Counted from the stretch's first letter, positions 1 to 9,689 are shown. The stretch: 28,580 nucleotides of DNA from Cymbomonas tetramitiformis (GCA_001247695.2 LGRX02033565.1:1-28580); one strand, 5' to 3'. Notes: generated from the letters alone by a model not told the origin. A program made the numbers and translations.

Positions 1-133
1 TGCGAGTACGCGATATCGGTGCGAACCTGGTACGTGTGCACCGCGTGAAAACCGTAAAATGCGTGCACGTTCGGTACGCGTGCACCAACAACACACCGTA
101 GACTACTTCGACGGCACGGGCAAGAAATCTCAC

Positions 134-382
134 CTCGGCGGGGGGGGCGGCGGGTCGTCGGCATCCTCCATTTCGGCCACCACGTCCGCCTTGGCGTCCG
201 CGTCGACCGTGCGCAGGGTCTCCTTGGCCACGGCTTCACCGTCCTCCATCACGGCGTCGGCCGAGGTGATGCGCGGACCGAACTTGTTGACGTGGTGGAG
301 CGACGTTCTCCACGACACTAGTTCCTTGCCATCGCATTTGAGGCATTTGCAAGGAATCAAATGAGGTCGGTCCCGCGTACTT
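134..382 (-). CDS. Duplicated zinc-binding exon, copy 1
   Basis: This 249-bp exon runs from acceptor GCTCGCAG to donor AG|GTGAG and is open in phase 2-2. It encodes an 83-residue block: a CKCLKC motif near the start, a basic/aromatic stretch with W, R and two adjacent His, then an acidic Ala/Asp/Glu-rich segment with many GAG/GAC codons, ending in six prolines and Arg. It is nearly identical to 631-879. The substitution near the start (H for Q before LIPC) keeps the frame open. In the transcript it would follow 631-879 directly. Confidence 0.6.
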
Positions 383-2865
383 CTGCGAGCACCTCGCACC
401 CACGCGCGCGGGATCATCAACGCGGGTGGGTACCACCGCGTGGCCAAGGATCGAGTTTCAAACACAAGTTATCAACTCACTGGGTGCGCGTGTACCTTGG
501 TAGTACGCGATATCAGTGCGAATTTGGTACGTGTGCACCGCATGAGTACCGTGAAACGCGTGCACGTCCGGTACATATGTACTAACAACACACCGCAGAC
601 TACTTCGACGGCACGGGCAAGAAATCTCACCTCGGCGGGGGGGGCGGCGGGTCGTCGGCATCCTCCATTTCGGCCACCACGTCCGCCTTGGCGTCCGCGT
701 CGACCGTGCGCAGGGTCTCCTTGGCCACGGCTTCACCGTCCTCCATCACGGCGTCGGCCGAGGTGATGCGCGGACCGAACTTGTTGACGTGGTGGAGCGA
801 CGTTCTCCACGACACTAGTTCCTTGCCATCGCATTTGAGGCATTTGCAAGGAATCAACTGAGGTCGGTCCCGCGTACTTCTGCGAGCACCGAGCACCCAC
901 GCGCGCGGGATCATCAACGCGGATGGGTACCACCACGTGGCCAAGGATCGAGTTTCAAACACAAGTTATCAACTCACTGGGTGCGCGTGTACCTTGGTAG
1001 TACGCGATATCAGTGCGAATTTGGTACGTGTGCACCGCATGAGTACTGTAAAACGCGTGCACGCCCGGTACATATGCACTAGCAACACACCGCAGACTAC
1101 TTCGACGGCACGGGCAAGAAATCTCACCTCGGCGGGGGGGGAGGGGGTGCCTTGCAAAGAACCCATCTGGCTTCATCGTCATCATTCCAATTAACCGGAA
1201 CCCCTTGGAAGCCCGTCAGTAAGCAATGGCGTACCCAATCGGCGACTTCTTGTTGCATCACGATCAAGTCCGGCAACGGTATTATGCCATCAGTCGACTC
1301 ACATCTGAAGTACTTGCCCGCGAACTTTGTTTCGGCGGAGAACGCGTTCAAGTGTTGGTTACGATTAACGTCGAGGTCGGGAAATCCTCGTGCATAGTCA
1401 TCCAAATAGTCACACGTCCACTCACCCATGTCATGGCGATGTTCCACAATCGTGTTACGAAGTACGTTATCAAACGCCGCCTCTGCCGCCGTCTCGTCGT
1501 CAACCACCGGGCTGTGGCACATGAGGCGGAGGGGTTTTGGAAGGAGGTTGAAGCTGTACGTCAGTACACATGTACCAATGATGTACCACAGCTCTAGTGC
1601 ACTTGTACCGTCCATGTACCCGTTGACAGGACCATACTAGCAATGTCGGTACAATGGAAAGACAGGGCCAACATGAATTTTCGTATGCGAACATGAAAAT
1701 TTTGGCAGGGCCTCCGGCGCACAAGGTAACCATAAGAAGGGATTTCCGGCATCTTTTGTTTCACTTGCATGCGTCTATGCTCCGTACATATGCACCCAAC
1801 GATTCCCAGGTGCCGTACATATGCACTGTGGATGCACCACACATGGGTGCACATGTACGCAACACGTACCAAAGGGTTAGTGGGTATCCACCATAATTAT
1901 GGCACGAGCCTAGAACGAACCCAATCAACCTGCGTGGATTCGTGGAAATGGAGATCGAGCGGGGATTTATGTACGGGTAAGAACGCACCATGCCATGCCA
2001 ATATCCACCCCAGTTGAAGGATCGCCGTCGGTAATGGTGCCGCATACGGCGTCGGTTATTTCCTCGACAACCGCCGAGCCTTCCGGTGCGGGAGCACCGG
2101 CAGTGAGATGTATGGAAGGATTTTCCGGCAGGGCAGACAGCCAAGGCCACGCGGAAGATGCACGATCATCACCACGTCCTTGGCGATAAAATAATCTCTC
2201 CGCTACATCGCATCCCACGTCCCCGGAACGTTCTCCCTCCCAAAACTCGGACTCCCATGCGGAGCTATTTGTTGTGGTTGATTGTAATAAAGCCGCGTCC
2301 ACGTGAAGGCGGCGGCCACGTGCACGCGGTCCCCCAGCCACGACCCAGTGGTTTAGGTTGGATTGTTGAGGTACACGACGCTCGCCACGCACGTTCCTGC
2401 GAAGCACAGTCAGTCGGTACATTATCGGTACACATGCACCCGGGAATAATCACAATGGTACGACGTGGGTACATGTGTACCGAGCGTGTACGGTGAATGC
2501 GGACACATTCTCCCACTAAGGCATTCCCACACGACGCGCCCACGCAAAATAAAATTTTTGGCAGGGCCTCCGGCGCACATTGTGACCACAAGCAAGAATT
2601 TCCGGCATATTTCGTTTCACCTTCATGCGTAAGTGTACGGTACGTATGTACCGACGTCACACCGGCCATGTACCAACTGAAGAACGGTAAGGTGCACGCG
2701 TACCCGGAATGCACGTATTACTTTATGAAGGGAAGAACGCACCTTGCATCGACATCGTCGGTGTCGTGAACGGGTCGTTGTCGACCGTGTTGTCGCCATG
2801 CATGCGCCGGGGCCGGGCGAAGATACCGAGGGCGTCCCCGACGCTCCTGCCCATGTCGCATGGAT
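134..2865 (-). CDS. Partial multi-exon transposon gene, CACTA/EnSpm-like, continuing off the left edge
   Basis: The minus strand gives a chain of exons in transcript order: 2865-2743, about 2620-2545, 2396-1989, about 1764-1689, 1553-1128, 879-631 and 382-134. Four of the five larger ones (2396-1989, 1553-1128, 879-631, 382-134) have clean AG acceptors and GTGAG or GTGCGT donors, lengths divisible by three and the same phase (2), so they splice in frame. 2865-2743 also has good sites, but its best codon usage is in phase 1. The two copies of the last exon encode CKCLKC followed by a conserved W-R-T...H...KFGP. This resembles the small zinc-binding region before the transposase core of CACTA/EnSpm-type elements. 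The core itself would lie left of the window. Exons end in a proline run (PPPPPPR). The introns are rich in GTAC palindromes. The family call is inference from the Cys/His pattern; the short repeated exons are the weakest part of the model. Confidence 0.5.
631..879 (-). CDS. Duplicated zinc-binding exon, copy 2
   Basis: Second copy of the 249-bp symmetric exon, with intact acceptor (CTCGCAG before 879) and donor (AG|GTGAG after 631). The reading frame, the CxCxxC motif, the downstream His pair and the terminal proline run are all preserved. Because the exon is symmetric, the duplicated transcript can include both copies without a frameshift, giving a protein with two tandem zinc-binding blocks. 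Confidence 0.6.
1128..1553 (-). CDS. Upstream exon of the transposon gene, unknown domain
   Basis: This 426-bp exon (142 codons) has acceptor GTACAG before 1553 and the same AG|GTGAG donor as the duplicated exons, in matching phase 2-2. It encodes an Asp/Trp-rich globular-looking segment with CHSP, RHDMGEW and DLIVMQQEVADW, ending in a six-proline run. No family is recognised. The shared proline run and donor mark the point where the 497-bp duplication begins, so this exon is the single-copy neighbour of the amplified unit. Confidence 0.55.
1689..1764 (-). CDS. Short repeated exon candidate, copy A
   Basis: On the minus strand this encodes VKQKMPEI...VRRRPCQNFH. A diverged copy at 2545-2620 encodes VKRNMPEI...VRRRPCQKFY. 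Differences fall on conservative or third-position changes, as expected for coding sequence. The acceptor is plausible, but I could not fix a donor or phase. It may be a genuine short exon, or a repeat that once was one. Confidence 0.35.
1989..2396 (-). CDS. Exon of the transposon gene, unknown domain
   Basis: This 408-bp exon (136 codons) runs from acceptor CTTCGCAG to donor TG|GTGCGTTC, phase 2-2; it is the only one of the three frames open from end to end. It encodes an Arg-rich start, then a segment with SAWESEFWEGE and DVAERLFYRQ, and an Ala/Pro/Glu-rich end. No family is recognised. The GTGCGTTCTT donor is shared letter for letter with the exon at 2743-2865, so the two exon ends may have a common origin. 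Confidence 0.5.
2545..2620 (-). CDS. Short repeated exon candidate, copy B
   Basis: This is the diverged partner of 1689-1764. It starts at an AG|GTGAAACG acceptor and shares the MPEI and VRRRPCQ-x-F blocks. Reading on in the same frame meets a stop soon after, so an intron donor must lie before it (a GTGTGG just downstream is a candidate). Confidence 0.35.
2743..2865 (-). CDS. Small upstream exon of the transposon gene
   Basis: This 123-bp exon lies between acceptor GTATGCAG and donor CAAG|GTGCGTTCTT. Phase 1 is preferred because it gives almost uniformly G/C third positions and a normal-looking peptide with MGRSVGDALGIFARPRR. Phase 2 would match the next large exon but gives a highly Arg/His-rich peptide. 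The phase conflict could be settled by an intervening exon such as 2545-2620. Confidence 0.4.
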
Positions 2866-3163
2866 CTGCATACGGGAAGACATTGCGGGTACATACGTAC
2901 CGAACATGTATTAGGCGGCATAAGGTACATACACGGACACATGCACTTGACATGTACCCGGCGACCGGTACATGCCGGGTACGCATGCCGCGCCGCGAGC
3001 AAGTACACGTTGGGTACAAGATAAAGGTACACGTGTATCCGGCATGTACGCATGGACGAAAACATGTGTACTGCATATGTACTATCACCGTACGTTTCTG
3101 GTACATTGGGACCCTATCGGTACCCAAATAATGTTCTTGCATGTACCCAAACGTAATTTCTGG

Positions 3164-3336
3164 GTACATATGTTATTTCTGCACCCCAGTTTGGCTTCAT
3201 TCTTGTACTTTTGTGTACTTGCTCGCGGCGGATGCTGGGTACAATTAGGGTATACATGAACCATCCCGTCACTAAAATCCGCCGCGAGCAAGTACAAGAA
3301 TGAAGCCAAACTGGGGTGCAGAAATAACATATGTAC
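3164..3336. repeat. Long, nearly perfect inverted repeat (hairpin)
   Basis: The left arm 3164-3233 and right arm 3277-3336 are reverse complements over 60 bases. The only difference is a 10-base expansion in the left arm that repeats the local TTGTGTACTT. The loop is about 43 bases. The arms end in a CGCCGCGAGCAAGTAC block that also occurs alone near 2990 and near 7425. It separates the minus-strand transposon gene from the divergent plus-strand gene. Confidence 0.92.
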
Positions 3337-4337
3337 TCAGGCTTGGTATATGCAAGTGCATGCGAGTACAATTAACACTTTTCCCGACAGCTTCAGGTAC
3401 AACCCAGGCGCACGTGTACCCAAGCGAAAATCACCAAAACGCAAAAAAAAGTCACCAAACCCCCCAAAAACAAGTTGGCCTCATTTTAAAGCGCACGACG
3501 AGCGCAAAAAATAATCGAGTGCACGACGAGCCCGAAAAACATTTTAGTTGCACGAAAAATGGGCAAACGTGTTGCACAAAAAAAAAAAAAGGAACAGAGA
3601 GAGAAAATCGTACCTCAATTAGGATGACCGCCCGAGTAGAGCGGTGGGGTGGAATAATCGATGACGATCGCGATCGATACGTACGTGACCTGCGTGCCTG
3701 CGATCCCCAACCCGCGAAAATTTTCAGAGAAAAGCTGCACCGCTCGATAGCGAATCGAACGGGACGAAAGATACCTGATGAGGAAGGGGTGTCAAAAAAC
3801 TTACAAGCACGAAATTCGACGGGGTCAGTGTCACCGTGATCGCGAAAAACGATTTCCCACCTGTGGATCAAAGGCAGGAAAAATCTGGGCCCCATACAAA
3901 CTCCAGACTGCAAATCGAAAAAGGGTATGGCGTCTGAAGGGCCTTAATTAAAGACGCCAGCGTCATTAGCTCCTATTGGCGCCCGATCACTACACGTCGT
4001 TCGGCTCGTGTCGCATCAGCCCCACGGCGAGTTTGAACCGTCGCCTCACGGCCCGAAGACCGGGCAACAGGTCATCCCCACCACTCGGCTACGACAGCTC
4101 CAGACTGCTATCGTCGGATTTTTCGAACGGTACGGACTCGAATTTTTCGTGCGGTACGAACTCGGTACGAAGGTGTCGACGAAACTGTTGACCAAGACAC
4201 GGTCCGCAGCGAGGGTGGTGCGTGTGTACGCTTCAAGTACGGATTTTGAAAGAGATGCGGCGCTTACCACCCAAGTTAACTTAAAATCCAATACCACGCA
4301 CACCACCGTAAAAATCAGCACCAGCGCCAGCCTAAAC
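3337..4337. other. Spacer between divergent genes; no supported gene
   Basis: ORFs exist on both strands (for example plus 3300-3839 and minus 3452-3913), but they start in repeat sequence, show no splice pattern and have unremarkable composition. The plus-strand frame leading into the next gene is open from 4008 but has no ATG before 4338. The region probably holds the promoters of the two divergent genes. An A-rich tract (about 3578-3590) and several CGAT-rich stretches are the only visible signals. Confidence 0.5.
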
Positions 4338-6520
4338 ATGGGAAAGAGCAAAGCAATCATGGATCAGCACGAGTTCAAGGCTTGGTGCAAAGGCAACCAA
4401 AAGAAATTCACCAAGGAAAGGTACGAAACGTACCTTAGCAAAGCCGCCGCAATGGCGTGTTTTTCAGATAGTGAGGACGAGGAGACGGAGGACGAGGAGG
4501 AATCCCCTCGAAAAAAACGGGGGAAGAAGGTGGCGAAGGGCGCCCGAAAAGGGCATCGGGATGAGCCGATCGCCCACACCTCCAAAATAAAAAGTAATTT
4601 AAAAACGTTGAACGTGAGGCGCGGCGAGAAGGCCGAACTTGGCGTCGCTGTGTTAAGCGGCGCTCAAGAGATGGAATTGGGCTCCGCCTGCGAAACGCGC
4701 AGGCTCATCTTCGGTAAGAAATGGCTAATTAATTAGCAACTTCCTTCCTTTTTTTTGTACTGCGTGGGTGCGCGTGTACCTTATGTGTCTTTGCAAGGTT
4801 GTGCGCTCTAAGTCCACGTGCACCCTACACACACCGGAGGGCGTACGGCGTGTGCCTGCTGTGTACCCAGCGTGTACCTGCAGTCAGAGGTAGGTACATC
4901 CGCGTTGTTTTATTAACTAGTAAGCATCTTTCTTTCGCAGGCGATCTCATTAGCACTGGAAAGCTCGACCCCTGGAAGCCCATAAAATCCCAGCTTTCCG
5001 CAAAGGCCCTGTTCGTCGCCGCATGTCGGAAGAAAATGCCGTTGACCGCGGCTCTCATTGGGGGGGGGCACGGCACCAAGCTCACCCAGATGACGTCCGC
5101 CCTCAAAAGGCGCACGCGTTGGGGGAGGTGGACCCGCAACAAACCCTCCAATCGGTGGAGGTGCCAAATCGCCCACCACCCCTTCTCCACGTGGAAGGTG
5201 GTGGTGGAGTGCGAGGGCAAGCACGGGCCCACCAACCCCGAGATCGTGGCGGCCCTGAAGGAGATGGGGAAGGAACCCCTCCCCGAGTACCCCTCCAAAG
5301 GTATTGCATCCCATTTCTTGTTTTTTGCTTCTTTGTTTGCCTTATGCATATGCTACCTCTGTCGAGTAGTACAGTCTAGGTACACGTGTACCCGGTATAT
5401 ACCTATTGTCAGAGGTAGCATTCAACCCGCTTGCCAACTGATTGCTTTTGTGTCTTGAGCAGAGCTGAAGTCCCTCATATTGAGGGACTTACTGGAGGGG
5501 CACGAGGAGGAGGAGGAGGAAGAGGAGGTTGACCCAGCCCGATCTTCAGGCAAGAAGAAGGGGGTCGAGGAGGGGAAGGGGAAGGGGACGGCGGTTGAGG
5601 GGGCGGACGAGGAGAGCGAGGAGGAGGAGGAGGATGGTGAAGCTCAAGCTGAAGCTCAAGTAGCCAAAGATGCGTATGTCCAGCAGGATTTGGTCCCCTT
5701 GGAGATAGGGGACATCGTCTGCCTGATGGCATGCGGTGCACGGTGGGAGGTGGAGGCCGAGGAGAAGCGGTGGGAGGGGGGTGGTGTTGACATCGACGAC
5801 ACCGTTTGGTACTCCGAGGACAAGCCGCACGGCCCACTCCTCCACACCCCCCTGGTGACGGCCATGGTGCTTGACAACGAGAAAGGCACCAAGGTCAAGC
5901 ATCTGGAGGCGGTGGTGGAGGGTGGCCTCCCCGATGGGTGGGTGTCCTTAAAGGTACATACCCAGTACACTTGTACCCCCTTCGTGTTACTTTGCAGTAC
6001 AGGCTCGGTACATGCGTACTATGTCTGACTTTTGCACTGTTTGTTTTACGCGTAGGTGTTGGAGGCCCATTGGACCTTGCTCGACCCGGACCTCCTCCCG
6101 CATGCGACCTCAGCCATGCAGGCTTTAGCTACGGAGACTGCTGAGCAGCTGGGGGTCACGGCAAAGGTCTCCGATCCTGAAGTGGTGAATGAGCTCCACA
6201 ACGGCGTGGTGGCCGTGGGGGACATTTGTGTCCCCCAACAATTTTGTATCCACCGCTTCGTGGAGGACGAAACCACGAAAAAAAAGGACGTGGACCTTCC
6301 TTTTTATTTTTCTGGAGGCCCGAAGGAGTGGGTCAAAAAAGCCGAGAAGAATCGGGACAAGATGATCGGCATGAAAGCCGGTGAAGATGCTCCCGCCGTC
6401 GACGATGCTCCCGCCGTCGACGATGCTCCCGCCGTCTCCCGCATTTCGAAGGGCAAGAGGAGCGCGGACAAGCTGCCAGAGGAGCAGCCGGCGAAAAAGA
6501 AAAGGGGATGTAGAAAATAG
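4338..6520 (+). CDS. Four-exon gene for a 563-aa acidic/basic protein of unknown function
   Basis: Exons 4338-4713, 4941-5300, 5463-5953 and 6056-6520 join in frame (phases 1, 1, 0) through TTCG|GTAAGA, AAAG|GTATTG and AAAG|GTACAT donors and TTTCGCAG, TTGAGCAG and GCGTAG acceptors; total 1,692 bp with the stop. The start is the first ATG in the open frame (MGKSKAIMDQHEFKAW). Visible features: an acidic patch (SDSEDEETEDEEE) followed by a basic nuclear-localisation-like run (RKKRGKK); a Trp/Arg-rich middle region; a Glu-only tract early in exon 3; a globular block around GDIVCLM...DTVWYSEDKPHGPLL; three copies of DAPAV near the end; and a basic C-terminus (AKKKRG). This suggests a nuclear, possibly DNA- or chromatin-binding protein; I do not recognise the family. 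Its divergent neighbour is a transposon gene, so it may be a second element-encoded protein (inference). Its introns contain GTAC palindromes. Confidence 0.75.
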
Positions 6521-6530
6521 AATAGAACAT

Positions 6531-6552
6531 TGTAAATAGATATGTAAATAAA
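6531..6552 (+). terminator. Poly(A) signal region of the 563-aa gene
   Basis: TGTAA occurs at 6531-6535 and 6543-6547, and AATAAA at 6547-6552, starting 10 bases after the stop. TGTAA is the usual green-algal poly(A) signal. Confidence 0.55.
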
Positions 6553-6589
6553 CTAAGCTTGCTTTACTTACTGCTGTGCTGAAGTGCAT

Positions 6590-7215
6590 GCCTGGTGCAA
6601 GTGCACCCACAATGTTTTCCCTTGTAGTGCATACTGGGTACATATGTACCCAATAAATACGCATACAAATGCATTATCTGGTGCATGCCTAGTGCATATG
6701 TACCTGACCTGCGTACATGTATACCCGACATGTACTTCAATAACAGGTACATGCAGGGTACATGTGCACCATGGATGTTAATATCAATAAGTACATATGT
6801 CCCCTGCCTGCGTACATGCGTACCCAGGATGCACCTCAATCAAAGGTACATGCGGGGTACACGTGTACCGTGTATGTTAAACTCAATAGGTACATATGTA
6901 CCTGGCCTGCGTACATGTGTACCCGGCATGTACCTCAATTAAAGGTACATGCAGGGTATATGTGCACTAGTCATGTAATATCAATAAGTACATATGTACC
7001 TGGCCTGCGTACATGCGCACTTGGCATGTACCTCACTTAATTGAACATGCGGGGTACATATGCACCAATTATGTTAGTATTAATACGTACATGTGTACCT
7101 AACCCGCGTACAAGCATACCCGGCATGTACCTGATGCGTGGGTACATGTTGGGTACGTAAATACCAGGCATGTTTATATCAATAAGTACATATGTACCTG
7201 GGCCAAGTACATATG
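6590..7215. repeat. 99-bp tandem array of GTAC palindromes
   Basis: The block GGTACATGC(A/G)GGGTA recurs at 6746, 6845 and 6944, with a diverged copy near 7043, so the period is 99 bases; flanking partial copies extend both ways. Each unit holds several self-complementary words of the form GTACATATGTACC or GTACAYGYGTACC. Because 99 is divisible by three, open frames appear with 33-residue repeats, but these are not genes. The array lies between the convergent 3' end of the 563-aa gene and the gag-like ORF. Confidence 0.88.
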
Positions 7216-7240
7216 TACCCATCATGTACCCCGGGTGTCC

Positions 7241-7289
7241 CAACGGTAACATCCAACGGTAACATCCAACGGTAACATCCAACGGTAAC
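7241..7289. repeat. 13-bp tandem repeat, about 4 copies
   Basis: CAACGGTAACATC is repeated exactly at 7241, 7254 and 7267, with a partial fourth copy at 7280. It lies within the GTAC-rich array. Confidence 0.95.
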
Positions 7290-7507
7290 CTGAGTACATA
7301 TGCGGTACACATGTACCCGTAAATGCGTACACACCGGGTACATGCGCATGCGGCAAAAGGTACATACACGAACGCATGCACCCAGCATGTACTCCGCCGT
7401 GGGTACATGCCGGGTACATATGCCGCGCCGCGAGCAAGTACACGTAGGTACAAGGTAGAGTACACGTGTACCCAGCATGTACCAGACCCCGTTTTTGACT
7501 GTTTTCG

Positions 7508-7581
7508 TACACGTTGGGTACACGCTGGGTACACGCTGGGTGCACGCTGGGTACACCCTGGGTACACGTTGGGTACACGTC
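7508..7581. repeat. 11-bp tandem repeat, about 6 copies
   Basis: Units of CTGGGTACACG (variants TTGGGTACACG, CTGGGTGCACG and CTGGGTACACC) run head to tail. It ends about 30 bases from the point where the gag-like reading frame stops looking like coding sequence. Confidence 0.9.
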
Positions 7582-7608
7582 CCCGGTACATGTCGGGTAC
7601 ATATGCAC

Positions 7609-8789
7609 TGGGGTTTCCAAAATTTGTAGGGGGAGCATGTCGGGTGCCGGCACAAAGGAACGAACGTACCGGTGGGCTTGTGGAAAGCTACCTTCCCCGA
7701 AGACTTCCCACGGAAGGTCTGCGGGAAGTTTCCGTGCTCGGGAAGGGGCTTCGCCGCAAAGCGGACGCCGTCACCATGTCCACCGCGTCCGATGGCGTTC
7801 TTCTTGTCGTTGCGGGGCGTGAAGCCCTTCGTGTCGTCGATGCGGGTGTGAAGGGCCTTGATCTCTTTCTTCATGTCGAAGAGCTGGGCGCGGAGCTCGC
7901 TGAAGACGGTCTTGAAGTCCTCGTCGTCGCCCTGTCCAGTCAGGGCGAGGGCGGAGAACGTGCGTGCAGCATGCGGGACGAGCGAATCCGTCCCGTTTTG
8001 TGCGTAGCACTCACGGGTCCACTGCTGAATGGTGGCAAGGGATTCCGCCGCACGTTGGTCGTGCAACAGAAGCCGGTTGACGATCGGGGCGTAGAAAACC
8101 GGGTCGAGGGACTTGATGAATAAAGACTTGACCTCCATGTCGTCGAGGGTGCTCTTCCGTCGAGCGGACCGGAGAGCGGCGTTGAAGGCGGCGATAGCCC
8201 GCGACGGGTCGAACTGGTTGATCTTGATGGCCAGAAGGTCTGCGGTGCCCTGAAAGGGTCCGCCGGAATCCAGAAGCATTCTGGCGATCTCCAGTAACAC
8301 CCGCTTACCATCAAACGGGTGTGTCTCCGCCGAAGACTCCATCCAGTCTGCTGCGGGCGACACCGGAGCGACGATGAATTCCAGTGTCGAAAACAGAAGT
8401 TTGTTCGCCTCGGCGCGAACGGGCAGCGTGGCATCCTCCAGGTCGAACAGAGAGGAAAACGCGGACTCCTCAGTGACGAAAATGTCCCGTAATGCCAGTA
8501 CCAGACGGGCGAAAACAGAGCTGACGTTCGATTCCGTACCATCAAAACGTCCATGTTTGTCGTCGTACACCTTCTTGATGACGAGCTTGGCGGCACGCTC
8601 GTCGAAGGATTCCTTCGCCAGACGTCTGACCGCGTCGAGGAACAGTGCCCCTGCCGATTGGGCAGCCGGTGCAGCCGCAAGTTCCGTAGGAGTGGCCGGT
8701 GTGGTTGCATGCCTGGCTGCGGCATCGTCGAAAATGGTAACTAGTGAGCGGCGTGCGGCCGCAGTGTGTGATCTTGTAGAGGTACCCAT
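7609..8789 (-). CDS. Retrotransposon gag-like protein, isolated (no pol)
   Basis: The frame opens at ATG 8789 and reads about 393 normal codons, with balanced Ala/Arg/Asp/Leu composition and high GC at third positions. It then runs into the GTAC/minisatellite array; the frame stays open to 7179 only because the repeat has no stop. A donor-like CA|GTGCAT at 7609/7608 is a natural end of the exon. The protein has a disordered Ala/Thr-rich N-terminus (residues 1-45), a helical capsid-like core (about 50-260) with FDGKRVLLEIARMLL and FYAPIVNRLLLHDQRAAESL, a coiled-coil-like stretch near 295-318, and a Gly/Arg-rich tail. Helix pattern and layout resemble Ty1/copia-type Gag. No CCHC zinc knuckle, protease, integrase or reverse transcriptase is visible, and no LTR was found. 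It is probably a stranded gag or a truncated element. Confidence 0.6.
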
Positions 8790-9689
8790 GATGAAATGAC
8801 TGCAGAGACAGGGTGAGGTGGATAATGCGAGGCGAGGTTAACGGTGTGGGCGACGGCTTGCGAGTTGCGGCGGGTCGTCGAGGATAAATCGGGGAAACAG
8901 CAAATTCCACGCGGTCGTGTGGGACGAAAGGACGTGATCCATGTCGGACGGTGTACTAGCGACCAGAAACAACAAAATCCAGCCCAACGATACTGCACGG
9001 AAAATAAGCTGCCGAACGCGCACCCCAATCATGTCCAATCAACCGCGCGTCCGTAACTGAGCCATACCGCCCATACCGAAAACCTCCCTAACGCGGGTCC
9101 CTCACCCCATCTCAAGCGTCGGTGTTTAGCCAATCATGGCCAAAGTCGCAGTGTAAAATTAAGCGTGCGTGGTACCAAACCTGCTGAATATATCAGCTGG
9201 ACTGTATATTCGGTGTGATAGAGATAATCAGAATAGATCACCGGTGAGAATACTCAGTCTTCCCGTTATATGTTCGGGGTCTAGGGTTCCGGGACCGGTG
9301 ACAGTCATACACCCTAACCATAGGAATGACAGTCGGGGCGTCACTTCCAGCAGTCTGATTCCACTGTATTATACATTGACATATGCATACACATATGCAG
9401 CCAGCTTGATCACGATAGCAGCTGGCATGTATACTCACATATAACAAGTGCATCAGATGTTGCAAAATAAATCACATAGCATACCTGCTGTGCATGATTA
9501 AACTATAAACAAACCCACTTGGTGTAAGGTGCCTCTTCATGGTCTTAACACAATAATTAGCTCAGTATACCCTGACGCAGGATTTGGGATGGGTATATTG
9601 TTCTATTGTGGATCACTGAAAGGAATGCTCACCGGAACCATGTGTGAAATATACCCAAGCAACTCATCACTGCAGATGAGATATGCAGG
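8790..9689. other. Gag 5' flank and AT-rich spacer; no supported gene
   Basis: From 8790 to about 9130 the sequence is GC-rich and could be the leader of the gag-like gene; I found no primer-binding site or LTR end. From about 9130 to 9690 it is AT-rich with only chance ORFs (for example plus 9169-9444). Confidence 0.5.

Larger units (their letters stand above)
1..1142. repeat. 497-bp tandem duplication, about 2.3 copies
   Basis: The same sequence returns with a fixed offset of 497 bases: the marker CAAGAAATCTCACCTCGGCG starts at 121, 618 and 1115. Copy 1 is cut by the window edge, copy 2 is complete, and copy 3 stops in a run of G at about 1139. Copies differ by scattered substitutions only. 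Each full unit holds one exon of the minus-strand transposon gene plus its flanking intron. The breakpoint lies in the poly-G/poly-C tract that encodes the proline run, so unequal exchange or slippage there is the simplest origin. Confidence 0.93.

Noticed and set aside
3300..3913. Overlapping ORFs on both strands as genes
   Set aside because: They begin in hairpin repeat sequence and show no domain, splice pattern or codon bias.
6564..7591. Several ORFs of 65-184 codons with VYPACTQRVP-type repeats
   Set aside because: They are translations of GTAC palindrome arrays and occur in nearly every frame.
7940..8725. A 261-codon minus-strand ORF in another frame of the gag region
   Set aside because: Ser/Pro/Arg-rich shadow frame of the gag-like protein.
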